Part shown: positions 39,558 through 48,657 of the stretch, one piece after another | Position numbering within the stretch: the first letter of the stretch is position 1 | Layout of the letters: the number at the start of each line of letters is the position of its first letter | Origin: Sphingobacterium athyrii | GTDB taxonomy: Bacteria > Bacteroidota > Bacteroidia > Sphingobacteriales > Sphingobacteriaceae | Reading direction: 5' to 3' | Assembly: GCF_003071065.1 (NCBI RefSeq) | Contig: NZ_QCXX01000001.1 | Span: forward strand, 558,001-622,000 | DNA: 64,000 nt | The notes under the pieces: generated by a model | Database searches by the model: none | What the model was told of the DNA's origin: nothing | What the model saw: only the letters and a program-made list of their open reading frames with translations | Made by a program: the position numbers and the translations under genes

Positions 39558-39565
39558 CAAATGTA
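39558..39565 (-). promoter_or_regulatory. TAnnTTTG promoter box 3 nt before the YwbE start codon
   Basis: On the minus strand TACATTTG is followed by ACC and the ATG. A TTG at 39587-39589 lies 21 bp before it, inside the neighbouring terminator hairpin. Confidence 0.55.
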
Positions 39566-39570
39566 AGAAA

Positions 39571-39600
39571 TAAAAAAGGAGTTTTCCAAAAGAAAACTCC
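39571..39600 (-). terminator. Terminator of the rseP-dxr operon
   Basis: GGAGTTTTC (39578-39586) and GAAAACTCC (39592-39600) form a perfect 9-bp stem. On the minus strand a T-tract follows (39572-39577). Nothing else was recognised between 39601 and the end of the rseP gene. Confidence 0.85.
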
Positions 39601-39795
39601 CCTATTTTTTGTTGAATTATGTATTTTTTTTCCTCCCCCTATATACGCCGGGGTCCTTGCTGTGATCACCATGACCTATATTTTTTGTTTTCAGCAATAT
39701 ACGTCAGCAGTTAATGGATCTTGGCTTATTACAACGACAAGATCGCCTGGAATATTCCTATTAATGATGGTGTTCCATCACAGCCATGCGTCAAT

Positions 39796-41121
39796 CTATT
39801 TGAACAACTTGAAAATATCATTTCCGAATATAAACACCATCAGGCCCAAAAGGATAAAGAATCCGACCATTTGTGCTTTTTCTAGAAATTTTTCACTCAG
39901 CGGCTTGCCTTGAATCATCTCGATCAGTAAGAATACAACGTGACCACCATCCAGTGCTGGAATAGGTAACAAATTCATAAACGCAAGAGCCATTGAAAGC
40001 ATACCAACCAAAGACCAGAACCGAATCCAATCTACTTCAGTGCCGAACAGTGTAGCAATACCGATAGGTCCAGATAGCGCTTTATCAGCACGCACCTCCC
40101 CTTTGAAGATTTTACCGAATCCTTTCGCATTATCCGTGATTACCGTAAATGCTTTTTTAGCACCGATCGGAAAAGCTTCCATAAGTGTATAATGCGTTGT
40201 AAACGACTTGATCGAATTATCATGATTGACACTGATACCCAACATCGCATCCGCTGGTACATTTCCTTTTAGGGAAACCTCCGCTCCCGCACGGATTACT
40301 TTGATGGCAACAGGTTTATTGATATTTGCTTTAACTAATGTTCTGAATTGATCAAAGAAAGGTACCGGAGTGTCATTTAGAGCAACAATACTATCTCCTT
40401 TAACGAAGCCCATCTTGCTGGCCACGGATCCCGGAGCCACCTGTGCCACACTTGTTGTTTTAAAACGAGGTTCAATAAACTTCTCCCCCTTTTTATCGGA
40501 CAAGGTATTCAATAAGTCTGCTGGAACCTTGATTTCTTTTGTCGCGCCATCACGTTCTACCGTAAGAGCCACACCGCCCATCAATACTTTCGAACTGATT
40601 AACTCGGAGTAATTTTCAACGCGTTGCCCATCTATTGCGACGACTTTATCACCGGCCTTAAGACCGATAGATTCACCGATAGATCCCGGTACGATACCGT
40701 TTACCAATTGATCCATCTTGACATCTGTATTGCCCATTTTGAAGGTCAACATCCAAAAGACAAGAATACCTACGACAATATTGACAATAATACCACCCAA
40801 CATCACAATCAGACGTTGCCATGCCGGTTTGGAGCGGAACTCCCAAGGCTGCGGCTCGCCCTTCAACTGTTCAGTATCCATTGACTCGTCGATCATACCG
40901 GCAATCTTGACATAGCCACCCAAAGGCAACCAGCCTATACCATACTCACAGCCTTTATAATTGAATTTAAACAACTTCACTCCCCATGCATCAAAGAACA
41001 AATAGAATTTCTCCACTTTAATGCCAAATGCACGTGCTGCTAAAAAATGTCCTAACTCATGTAGAACAATTAAAATTGACAAGCCTAAAATCACTTGTCC
41101 GACCATAATTAAAACACCCAT
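39796..41121 (-). CDS. rseP: RseP-type site-2 membrane metalloprotease
   Basis: The 441-residue protein has the zinc motif HELGH (21-25) in TM1 and LLPIPALDGGH (about 393-403) near the C-terminal helices, the signature of RIP metalloproteases. Two PDZ-like domains lie between them, visible as GSIGESIGLKAGDKVVAIDG near residue 150 and GSVASKMGFVKGDSIVALND near 240. Such enzymes cleave membrane-spanning anti-sigma factors or remnant signal peptides. It follows dxr with 15 bp, an operon order common in many bacteria. The operon ends with the hairpin at 39571. Confidence 0.95.
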   Translation of the reverse strand: MGVLIMVGQVILGLSILIVLHELGHFLAARAFGIKVEKFYLFFDAWGVKLFKFNYKGCEYGIGWLPLGGYVKIAGMIDESMDTEQLKGEPQPWEFRSKPAWQRLIVMLGGIIVNIVVGILVFWMLTFKMGNTDVKMDQLVNGIVPGSIGESIGLKAGDKVVAIDGQRVENYSELISSKVLMGGVALTVERDGATKEIKVPADLLNTLSDKKGEKFIEPRFKTTSVAQVAPGSVASKMGFVKGDSIVALNDTPVPFFDQFRTLVKANINKPVAIKVIRAGAEVSLKGNVPADAMLGISVNHDNSIKSFTTHYTLMEAFPIGAKKAFTVITDNAKGFGKIFKGEVRADKALSGPIGIATLFGTEVDWIRFWSLVGMLSMALAFMNLLPIPALDGGHVVFLLIEMIQGKPLSEKFLEKAQMVGFFILLGLMVFIFGNDIFKLFK

Positions 41122-41136
41122 GTATGCTTTCTATAT

Positions 41137-42294
41137 TTAATCTTTGATTATTTCTTTTGTTATTAACCGCGCCAACCGATCAGTTTCTAAATAGTCTTCC
41201 AGTGCCGGATTAGCTATAAATTCCACTCTATCCAAGGTACGCTCGATCACATCGCTCATTTCCAGAAAGCCGATTTTATCGTCTAAAAAAGCGCCTACAA
41301 CGACCTCATTAGCGGCGTTCAGTATACAGGATTTATTTCCGCCCGCACGAAGTGTTGCGTAAGCCAGTGCCAAGTTACGAAACGTTTCCATATCCGCTTT
41401 TTCAAAATGAAGCGTTGGATAGTCCATAAAATTGAACCGTTCGAAATTATTTTCAAATCGGGCAGGATAAGTCAATGCGTATTGAATAGGCAACTTCATA
41501 TCCGGTACCCCCATTTGTGCTTTCATCGAACCATCTTTAAATTGGACCAGGGAGTGCACAATTGACTGAGGATGTACGATAACATCCACCTGATCAATGG
41601 CAAGATCGAAAAGCCATTTTGCTTCGATTACTTCCAATCCCTTATTCATCAATGAAGCGGAATCTATCGTAATTTTTGCTCCCATAGACCAATTGGGATG
41701 TTTTAAGGCCTGTGCTTTCGTTACCTGTAACAGTTCATCCCGTTTTCTCCCGCGAAAGGGCCCCCCAGAGGCAGTCACGTAAATTTTCTCAATCGGATTT
41801 TGGTCCTCGCCGACCAGACATTGGAAGATTGCCGAATGTTCAGAATCTACAGGTAACATATTGACACCATATTCTTTGACCAGGGCCATGATCAGCTCCC
41901 CTGCGACCACAAGGGTCTCCTTATTGGCAAGGGCAATATCTTTCCCGGCTCGGATGGCCGTTACAGTAGGTTTTAATCCTGCAGAACCAACAATCGCATT
42001 TAAAACAATAGCAATTTCGGCATATTGCACCGCCTCGATCAGGCCCTCTTCACCGTATAAGACAGCCGTCTCCTGAGATGCCAAGGCTTCTTTAACTTTT
42101 TTATATTGGATCGGATCGGTCACAACGACCGATTTTGGTTTAAACTCTAACGCTTGTTTGATCAATAATTCGCCATTGCTGCCGCAAGTCAGAACAACTG
42201 CCTCAAACTTATCCGAAAAGGCTCTAATAACATCCAAGGCTTGTGTACCGACACTACCCGTTGCCCCTAAAATGGCAATTCCTTTTTTACTCAA
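41137..42294 (-). CDS. dxr: 1-deoxy-D-xylulose 5-phosphate reductoisomerase
   Basis: The 385-residue enzyme makes 2-C-methylerythritol 4-phosphate in the non-mevalonate isoprenoid pathway. NADPH-binding ILGATGSVGTQALDVI is at residues 8-23; the metal and substrate site shows LPVDSEHSAIFQCL near 150, ASGGPFRGRKRDELL near 180 and MNKGLEVIEAKWLF near 220. The start is TTG at 42292-42294, because the conserved sequence begins right after it and no ATG precedes it in frame. It lies between rseP (15 bp) and a membrane-protein gene (15 bp) in one operon. Confidence 0.96.
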   Translation of the reverse strand: MSKKGIAILGATGSVGTQALDVIRAFSDKFEAVVLTCGSNGELLIKQALEFKPKSVVVTDPIQYKKVKEALASQETAVLYGEEGLIEAVQYAEIAIVLNAIVGSAGLKPTVTAIRAGKDIALANKETLVVAGELIMALVKEYGVNMLPVDSEHSAIFQCLVGEDQNPIEKIYVTASGGPFRGRKRDELLQVTKAQALKHPNWSMGAKITIDSASLMNKGLEVIEAKWLFDLAIDQVDVIVHPQSIVHSLVQFKDGSMKAQMGVPDMKLPIQYALTYPARFENNFERFNFMDYPTLHFEKADMETFRNLALAYATLRAGGNKSCILNAANEVVVGAFLDDKIGFLEMSDVIERTLDRVEFIANPALEDYLETDRLARLITKEIIKD

Positions 42295-42309
42295 AACCTT
42301 CTCTCTTTA

Positions 42310-43116
42310 TTAAAATATATTATTCAAAATCTTCGGATCCTCTCCACCGTGGTAGTCCGACATCATTTCCCGGTAAGCAACCGAGACAACAATACAAGCC
42401 AAAGGTACCACTAAGAACGAGCTCACAAGGTTCAAAATAATAAAAATTATGTAATATTCTAAATAATTAAAATACATCTGCAGTAATTGAAAAAAAGCAA
42501 ATACTGCTAAGATCAATAATAATTTGAATACATTTCCTTTGGTCAACGCAAAACTAAAGCGTAATGACTTAAAGGTTCCCGCATGTTTATCAATGATAAA
42601 GAAAGGGTAAAACGCTACACGAATAATCAAAATAAAAGTCAGTATTGCTGCTACGAAAACTACAAAAACAGTAAACTTACCCATGATTTCAGCACGATTT
42701 TCGCCATTTTCAAATAAATACAAAAACGGAAGCGATACTGCTCCCAATAGCATCAATAACGCAATAGACATTACCATGATACTCAGCATGGCGCCGAAAA
42801 AACAAGCTAATTCTTTTGAACTTGGTATGCAATGGATCAATTTTTTATCCTCGTTACCATCGATGAGATTGAGGATATATTTAAACAAAGTAAGATTCAG
42901 TCCAAAATACATTACCATAAAAAAGAAGGCCATAAAACCACTCAGTACCACATTAAAATCACTGATCGTCGTGGCCAAAAAATTAGATAAACCAGAGGTT
43001 ACAAACAGTAAAAAACACAAGCCAGCAACCGAAAAATAATGCTTTTTCAGTAGCTCCAACGACCTATTAAAAACTTCATTTACGGCAAAAGTACTTTCCT
43101 TTAGGAATTGAATCAT
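42310..43116 (-). CDS. Multi-span hypothetical membrane protein
   Basis: The 268-residue protein has about six hydrophobic helices and no charged catalytic motif. The layout, with AFYPFFIIDKHAGTFKSLRF near residue 170 and long stretches of Val/Ile/Phe, resembles glycerophosphoryl diester phosphodiesterase membrane-domain or DUF975-like proteins; this is a weak resemblance. It is the first gene of the operon with dxr and rseP, 15 bp upstream of dxr. The function is unknown. Confidence 0.75.
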   Translation of the reverse strand: MIQFLKESTFAVNEVFNRSLELLKKHYFSVAGLCFLLFVTSGLSNFLATTISDFNVVLSGFMAFFFMVMYFGLNLTLFKYILNLIDGNEDKKLIHCIPSSKELACFFGAMLSIMVMSIALLMLLGAVSLPFLYLFENGENRAEIMGKFTVFVVFVAAILTFILIIRVAFYPFFIIDKHAGTFKSLRFSFALTKGNVFKLLLILAVFAFFQLLQMYFNYLEYYIIFIILNLVSSFLVVPLACIVVSVAYREMMSDYHGGEDPKILNNIF

Positions 43117-43495
43117 TTTTTCTTTGAATAAACTTTTACAAAGATGCCATTATTTTTAATTTTCAACAATTTACACCCACATAAAATTGACATTTTTTAA
43201 GTTTTTTAACATCCTATTCAATCGAAGTATTTTTTACCACCTTCGTATGCTCGGCTATATTTCAATCCCTGTAAAAATCGGTTCCCGATAAGGGGCGATA
43301 AAATTCACAAAAACTCTAGGCTGTCCGTGCTCTCAGTAAATATCCGGGGATTTTTCCTATTTTAGAATATTCGGATAAAATCATTTATCGCTTCAGCGAG
43401 ATGATGCGATCTACCAGAATCATGCTGTTGCCCGAAACAAGCAAACGGCCGAAAATAAATTAAAGCAAAATCACTATAAGATACACCCAACAAGA
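43117..43495. other. Divergent intergenic region without recognised elements
   Basis: These 379 bp separate the membrane-protein operon (minus) from the DUF4274-like gene (plus). No promoter box of the TAnnTTTG form, terminator hairpin or RNA gene was identified. One 87-codon antisense frame here overlaps the start of the next gene and has no family-like sequence. Confidence 0.3.
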
Positions 43496-44248
43496 ATGGA
43501 AACAGAAGATCCTTATCGTCACATGGAATTTGAAGAATTTCAGCTTTTAAAAACACCCCAGGAGCTTCATAAATTAGCGTCACAATGTTTTTTCTACATC
43601 CAACAATGGATCGTTGAGAGCCCATTTTGTAGTGAGGCTACTGCCCTAATGCTATTCTGGAATAACTATCCTTTTGAAGCTATTCGTCGAAGCTGGAAAA
43701 CAAGGAAAGGAACTGACGAAAACTTTGACATTATAAAAACAGTTATAAACAACTCTGAAAAAGGGTTTTATCTCAAAACAGACATCCGTTACGATCCTGC
43801 TGAAAAAATTGCACAAGCTCAAAAAATACCAGCGGCCGTCTTGCAGGCAAGCCAAGGAGAGGAACCCTATATTTATTTAGAAGAGACGGAAGTTCATAGC
43901 TGGTTTGGAGAACATCTGATCAATCAGATCAGGCGGGCTGATAGCACCATTGAATTGTTCAACATTGCCGTCTTATTGAAACATCGCGAATTCGACGTAT
44001 ATCAAACCGTAATCGAACATAAATACTGTGATAAAGCAATTGCTCTTATGGTCTATTGGCTGCTTGAAAGGTATTCGACCTTGGCATTATATGCTGAAGA
44101 TTGGCCGGAAATAAGGCCTATTTTGGAAAATATTATTGATAAGCTCGAACGAAATGAATATCCGGAGATTTTAAGTTATGATCCGATCAAAGAAGTAAAT
44201 CCCATTAAATGGCAGATTCCCGATTACTTATTTAACAGAATCAACTAA
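43496..44248 (+). CDS. DUF4274-like protein with two related halves
   Basis: The 250-residue soluble protein contains the pattern ELHKLASQ...CSEATALMLFW at residues 20-60. A second copy, ELFNIAVL...CDKAIALMVYW, lies at about 150-190. The Cys-x-x-(A/T)-x-ALMxxW core resembles the DUF4274 family, often found near toxin-immunity or cell-surface genes; the function is unknown. There is no signal peptide. The stop codon overlaps by 3 bp with the stop of a small convergent gene. The assignment to DUF4274 is from memory and moderate. Confidence 0.65.
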   Translation: METEDPYRHMEFEEFQLLKTPQELHKLASQCFFYIQQWIVESPFCSEATALMLFWNNYPFEAIRRSWKTRKGTDENFDIIKTVINNSEKGFYLKTDIRYDPAEKIAQAQKIPAAVLQASQGEEPYIYLEETEVHSWFGEHLINQIRRADSTIELFNIAVLLKHREFDVYQTVIEHKYCDKAIALMVYWLLERYSTLALYAEDWPEIRPILENIIDKLERNEYPEILSYDPIKEVNPIKWQIPDYLFNRIN

Positions 44249-44418
44249 CTTTTGGGCTGCAATTTCCTAGCCTGTTTTATCTCCTCAATCCTTTGGTAAT
44301 ACAATTTCCTTTGCCTTTGTTTATGAAAAGGATCAACCGTAAAATAAATGAACAATAGGATGACGAGTGCAGATAATAAGGCAGCAATATACATCAGCCA
44401 AGTAAAAATAACTTTCAT
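44245..44418 (-). CDS. Small single-span membrane protein (57 residues)
   Basis: A complete frame runs from the ATG at 44416-44418 to the TAG at 44245-44247 on the minus strand. The product starts MKVIFTWLMYIAALLSALVI, forming one hydrophobic helix to about residue 27. A strongly basic and charged cytoplasmic tail rich in Lys, Arg and Gln follows. The sequence AAAGGA just before the ATG is a reasonable ribosome binding site. It is convergent with the DUF4274-like gene, the stop codons overlapping. The function is unknown; small proteins of this kind can be subunits of membrane complexes. Confidence 0.6.
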   Translation of the reverse strand: MKVIFTWLMYIAALLSALVILLFIYFTVDPFHKQRQRKLYYQRIEEIKQARKLQPKS

Positions 44419-44517
44419 TTCCTTTGAATTTAATCAGTCAAAATAGTAAAGCAAATTTTAGACAGACAACATGAACTTTGAGCAACTATCTTACCTGATA
44501 TCCAAAGACTATCCTAT

Positions 44518-44554
44518 AAAAAAACACGCGATTTAGCTTAACCGCGTGTTTTTT
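44518..44554. terminator. Bidirectional terminator after the S9 peptidase gene
   Basis: AAAAAACACGCG (44519-44530) and CGCGTGTTTTTT (44543-44554) are perfectly complementary with a 12-nt loop and T-tracts on both strands. Confidence 0.92.
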
Positions 44555-44574
44555 CTGTAATTACAGCCAACAAC

Positions 44575-46701
44575 CTACTTAAACTCCTTTGGAAGCGGTT
44601 TTTCCAATAAATATTGGTAATAGAAACGCGCACGCTCATTAAAGTCATATTTACTTTTTGAACGGTTAAATCCATGACGGCTGCCCGGATAGATCATCAA
44701 TTCAAAAGGTACGCTTCGATCTGTTAATTTATCAACCAGTTGAGTCGTATTCTGCAAATGAACATTGTCATCCATATCGCCATGCATGATACGTAATACA
44801 CCTTTGTAATTGTCTGTATAGGTCAATACGGATCCCGCTTTGTAACCATCAGGATTATCCTGCGGCGTATCCATCCAACGTTCGGTATAATGCGTATCGT
44901 ATAATTCCCAAGAAGTTACCGGTGCACCGGCAATACCAAAGTCAAATACATCGGCCGCTTTCGTCATCGCCAGACAGGTCATATAGCCACCGTAGCTATG
45001 GCCTGTGATCAATACTTTGTTTTTAGCTACCCAAGACTGAGATTTCAACCATTTTACGATGGTAGAATAATCGATAATTTCCCAATGTCCCAGATTACGG
45101 TGCATATAAGCTACGCCTTGTTTACCGAAGTGGCCAGAAGCCCTGTGATCCGCGGATACCTGGATAACACCTTCATTCGCCCAATACTGATTGCCTGTAC
45201 CTTTCCAGGTATCCTTTACAGTACCCGCATCCGGACCACCATAGATACTGAAAACAACTGGATAAGTTTTCGATTTGTCAAAATCCGTAGGATACGTGAT
45301 CGTCAGTGGCAAATCAAATAGACCGTCATCTGATTTGATATGTAAATATTCTGTTTTACCGTAGGTGTATGAACTAAAGTCCGCAGCTTTGCTATCCGCC
45401 AGTTGACGTACCACTTTGCCCTGATTATCCACTAAAGCAAAACGGTCCGGTGTGCTCACATTAGAATACCGGGTGATAAAATACTTGCCATCAGGTGATA
45501 CGTTGACATCATGTGAATATTCACCAAAGGTCAAACGTTTCAGATTTTTACCCGAGTAATCTACGCGGTACAGATCAAAACGGGCCGAATTTTCCTTACG
45601 TGCGGTAAAATAAAGCACTTTATTTTTCTCGTCTATCCGTTTGATTTCGGTCACCTGCCAATCGCCAGATGTAATCGGATTTACTAAAGTGCCATCCAAC
45701 TTATACAGGTAATAATGTGCCCAGCCCGTTTTATCCGATTTTAAAATGTAATACTTGTTGTCGGCAAGGTAAGTAATACGCTCATCATGATCCAGGTTGA
45801 TCCATGAAGACTGCCGTTCATCGTAAATTTCCTTTTTCGAGCCTTTATTTGGATCCACCTGGTAGAATTTCAGGTTGTTCTGATCCCTGTTCATCCATTG
45901 CACCATGATATTTTTACTATCAAAAGCCCAATATGGCTGCCCGAAATACTGATCATCCTTCTCATTGAAATCCGCCCAAGTTACCTTGCCCCCGTTCAGC
46001 TGCACGATACCCATTTTAACTTCAGGATTGGGATCACCCGCTTTCGGATAACGGGTCTCTTCGAGATAACCATGCTGTCCTTTGGATGAATAAATAGGGA
46101 ACATAGGTACTTTGGTATCATCAAAACGCATAAAAGCGATTTTTTTGCTATCCGGAGACCACCAAAAAGCTTTATAATTTGTCGAACGACCCAAAATTTC
46201 CTCGTAGTAAACCCAAGAAGACCAGCCGTTGTAGATGACATCAGTACCGTCGTTGGTATATTGTGCTTCTTTTCCCGTATTTACTTCCACGCTATACAAG
46301 TTGCTTTTGCGTGTGAAGGCCACATATTGACCATCTGGCGATAAAGTTGGATTCTGTTCGGCAATCTCGGGTGAATTGGTCAGTTTTTTTGCTGTTCCAG
46401 AGCCATTTTTGATAAAAATATCATTATTCTCAACATAGACCACAGTCCCCTCTTTTGCTGGAATAGTATAGATACTTCTCTTGCCCGATTTGACATCGAC
46501 CTGATAGAGCCGGCTATCGTTGACATCATTTTCGAGATAAGCAGCTCCATCCGCCCAGCCCGGATATTGATTTGTGCGCACGGTCAAAGACTGTTTCTGT
46601 CCCCAGGATTGCGCAAAATCCAATTTTTTCTGCGCAAAAGTCAGATCATGCACAAAAAACACAATAGATGCGCCTAAGAGCACTCTTGATACTGTATTCA
46701 T
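44575..46701 (-). CDS. S9-family peptidase (dipeptidyl peptidase IV-like)
   Basis: The 708-residue protein starts with a signal peptide ending LTFAQ, so it is periplasmic or outer-membrane associated. Residues about 40-470 form the DPP-IV-type beta-propeller (WSWVYYEEI-like segment SSWVYYEEILGR with the double Glu that binds the substrate N terminus). The C-terminal alpha/beta hydrolase carries the catalytic triad: Ser near 569 in GHSYGGY, Asp near 644 in GDMDDNVH and His near 676 in SRHGF. It would release X-Pro or X-Ala dipeptides from peptides. It is monocistronic with a strong terminator. Confidence 0.95.
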   Translation of the reverse strand: MNTVSRVLLGASIVFFVHDLTFAQKKLDFAQSWGQKQSLTVRTNQYPGWADGAAYLENDVNDSRLYQVDVKSGKRSIYTIPAKEGTVVYVENNDIFIKNGSGTAKKLTNSPEIAEQNPTLSPDGQYVAFTRKSNLYSVEVNTGKEAQYTNDGTDVIYNGWSSWVYYEEILGRSTNYKAFWWSPDSKKIAFMRFDDTKVPMFPIYSSKGQHGYLEETRYPKAGDPNPEVKMGIVQLNGGKVTWADFNEKDDQYFGQPYWAFDSKNIMVQWMNRDQNNLKFYQVDPNKGSKKEIYDERQSSWINLDHDERITYLADNKYYILKSDKTGWAHYYLYKLDGTLVNPITSGDWQVTEIKRIDEKNKVLYFTARKENSARFDLYRVDYSGKNLKRLTFGEYSHDVNVSPDGKYFITRYSNVSTPDRFALVDNQGKVVRQLADSKAADFSSYTYGKTEYLHIKSDDGLFDLPLTITYPTDFDKSKTYPVVFSIYGGPDAGTVKDTWKGTGNQYWANEGVIQVSADHRASGHFGKQGVAYMHRNLGHWEIIDYSTIVKWLKSQSWVAKNKVLITGHSYGGYMTCLAMTKAADVFDFGIAGAPVTSWELYDTHYTERWMDTPQDNPDGYKAGSVLTYTDNYKGVLRIMHGDMDDNVHLQNTTQLVDKLTDRSVPFELMIYPGSRHGFNRSKSKYDFNERARFYYQYLLEKPLPKEFK

Positions 46702-46839
46702 TAATTCTTGGATATGTTTATTAATTATTTCAGCTAAGATAAAGAATTGCGATAAATAACAACGATTTTACCTGTAACAAGCTTATTCAGTCCGATACTT
46801 GTCAGATGACCATTCTTTAAATGGGGAGAATTTTACAGC

Positions 46840-47937
46840 CTACCGATAATTTTCAAAAAGAGCAAGCTGCACACCTTCTTTTGGAAAATCGGTCTCTTCG
46901 ACGAAATTAGAAATTGAAATGCCAAGCAGCCGCACCTTATTGGCTAAAGAAATCTTACTCAACAGACTATGGGCTGTCGCATAGATTTTCTCTTCGGAAT
47001 CAAAACTTGTATCCAGTGTAAGGCTCCGTGTCAGCTGCACGAAATCAGCATACTTAAGTTTCAGCGTTAATGTCCTGCCCGATATTTCCTTTTTTCCGAT
47101 ACGCTCCCAAAGCTGTCTACTCAGTCTCTGAAGAATGGCGTTCAGTTCTTCAAAAGTTTCGATATCAGCCTCAAAAGTATCCTCTATTCCGACCGATTTA
47201 CTGCTCCGATTGGGGGTGACAGGCCGGTCGTCTATGCCGCGGACAATACGGTAAAAAAAATGTCCGGTCTTACCAAACCAACGCACCAGATCGTCCTCAC
47301 GCTGTTTTTTGAGGTCCATACCTGTAAACAAACCCAACTCGTGCATTTTCTTGGCCGTCACCTTACCCACACCAAAGAATTTCTCTACCGGTAAGGATTC
47401 CATAAATTTCAGGATCTTTGAAGGACCGATAAATGTGAGGCCGTTGGGTTTATCCATATCGGAAGCAATCTTTGCAACGAATTTATTAACGGAAACTCCG
47501 GCAGAGACAGTCAGATTAAGTTCTTCCTTAATCGCGGTTTTAATCGCCCTCGCGATGTCAATAGCTGAACCGATACCCTGTTTGTCCATCGTTACATCCA
47601 GAAAGGCCTCATCCAGCGACAAAGGTTCAATCAAGTCAGTATACCGCTGAAAGATTTCCCGGATCTGATAGGAAACCTGTTTATAAACATCAAACCGCGG
47701 GCGGGTAAATATGATATCCGGGCAGAGCTGAAGTGCTTTACGGGAGCTCATGGCAGATTTTACCCCAAATTTGCGGGCTTCGTAACTCGCTGTCGCCACG
47801 ACACCCCGTCCATCTGGCGAACCACCTACCGCGATAGCCTTACCCCGGTATTCCGGAAAATCCCGCTGTTCCACAGATGCATAAAAAGCATCCATATCCA
47901 GATGGATAATCTTGCGGTATGTTTGGGGTGAATCCAT
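46840..47937 (-). CDS. dinB: DNA polymerase IV
   Basis: The 365-residue protein is a Y-family translesion polymerase. IIHLDMDAFYASVEQRD at residues 11-27 holds the first catalytic Asp, and EPLSLDEAFLDVT near 105 the Asp-Glu pair. The helix-hairpin-helix thumb (FFGVGKVTAKKMHELGL) and the little-finger domain follow to the end. It copies damaged DNA with low fidelity. The C-terminal LALFENYR resembles the QLxLF clamp-binding motif. A perfect promoter box lies four bases before the ATG. Confidence 0.95.
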   Translation of the reverse strand: MDSPQTYRKIIHLDMDAFYASVEQRDFPEYRGKAIAVGGSPDGRGVVATASYEARKFGVKSAMSSRKALQLCPDIIFTRPRFDVYKQVSYQIREIFQRYTDLIEPLSLDEAFLDVTMDKQGIGSAIDIARAIKTAIKEELNLTVSAGVSVNKFVAKIASDMDKPNGLTFIGPSKILKFMESLPVEKFFGVGKVTAKKMHELGLFTGMDLKKQREDDLVRWFGKTGHFFYRIVRGIDDRPVTPNRSSKSVGIEDTFEADIETFEELNAILQRLSRQLWERIGKKEISGRTLTLKLKYADFVQLTRSLTLDTSFDSEEKIYATAHSLLSKISLANKVRLLGISISNFVEETDFPKEGVQLALFENYR

Positions 47938-47941
47938 TATC

Positions 47942-47949
47942 CAAATTTA
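47942..47949 (-). promoter_or_regulatory. TAnnTTTG promoter box 4 nt before the dinB start codon
   Basis: On the minus strand TAAATTTG is followed by GATA and the ATG. TTG triplets lie 17 and 22 bp before it (47967-47969, 47972-47974). No LexA-like box was recognised. Confidence 0.55.
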
Positions 47950-48228
47950 CAAAAATTAGCAGGAATCAAGACAATTTGCAATCAAATACTAATATAATTA
48001 GCTCACTTAACCAATTATCAGGCAGTTAATATTTTAATCGTATAATTAGCTTTTTGTTTGTCAATTTCTCAACCCGCTATAATTGGCCGAGTTCTTGTGA
48101 GAATAGATTTTCAGTTAAAACCGTTTCAATGTGCCTAAAATATAGAATGGACATGAATAACTTGAAGTGACAGTATCGTTGGATAAAATGAAAAGAAAAT
48201 AATACAGTAAAAACTAGCGTAAAAAATT

Positions 48229-48633
48229 ATGGAAAATTTACCGGAACAAAAAAAGACTAAATCAGGATTTAAGAAACTTCTATTTATTCTGTTGCTCTTT
48301 TTGTTAGTAGGCTTTGGGTCTTATGGTTACTGGAAATACTATTACGTCTTTGGTGAAGGCGTAAAATCAGGTTATCTAAATTTTGCTGTCAAAAAAGGCA
48401 ATATATTTAAAACCTATGAAGGAAAGCTCATTCAGGAAGGATTTGGCAGTGCCAAGACAGGCGGAATTGCCAGCAATCAATTCGAATTTTCCATCGAAGA
48501 TGACTCGATATTCCACCAGCTTGAACTAAATAGCGGTAAATATTTTGACCTTCGGTACAAAGAGTACCATGGCGTATTGCCCTGGCGTGGCAATACGGTA
48601 TATGTAGTTGACAAGATCATTAATATGAAATGA
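48229..48633 (+). CDS. Membrane-anchored hypothetical protein
   Basis: The 134-residue protein has a basic N-terminal tail and one membrane helix (LLFILLLFLLVGFGSYGYW, about 20-38). An extracytoplasmic domain follows with GVKSGYLNFAVKKGNIFKTY and YFDLRYKEYHGVLPWRGNT. Similar short proteins are conserved in Bacteroidota and have sometimes been mislabelled as 6-phosphogluconate dehydrogenase, for which there is no basis here. It is probably a periplasmic accessory factor of unknown role. The gene is monocistronic with its own terminator; the 291 bp upstream show no recognised element. Confidence 0.75.
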   Translation: MENLPEQKKTKSGFKKLLFILLLFLLVGFGSYGYWKYYYVFGEGVKSGYLNFAVKKGNIFKTYEGKLIQEGFGSAKTGGIASNQFEFSIEDDSIFHQLELNSGKYFDLRYKEYHGVLPWRGNTVYVVDKIINMK

Positions 48634-48635
48634 TG

Positions 48636-48657
48636 AAGGAGGGTATCCCCTCCTTTT
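48636..48657 (+). terminator. Terminator of the anchored hypothetical gene
   Basis: AAGGAGGG (48636-48643) and CCCTCCTT (48648-48655) form a perfect 8-bp stem with a 4-nt loop and a short T-tail. It touches the stop codon of the convergent nuclease gene. Confidence 0.8.

Noticed and set aside
39662..39913. Plus-strand frame of 83 codons before and inside the rseP gene
   Set aside because: It overlaps the conserved 3' end of rseP in antisense, has no ribosome binding site and no recognisable family.
43362..43625. Minus-strand frame of 87 codons across the start of the DUF4274-like gene
   Set aside because: Antisense to a better supported gene, with no conserved motif and no promoter.
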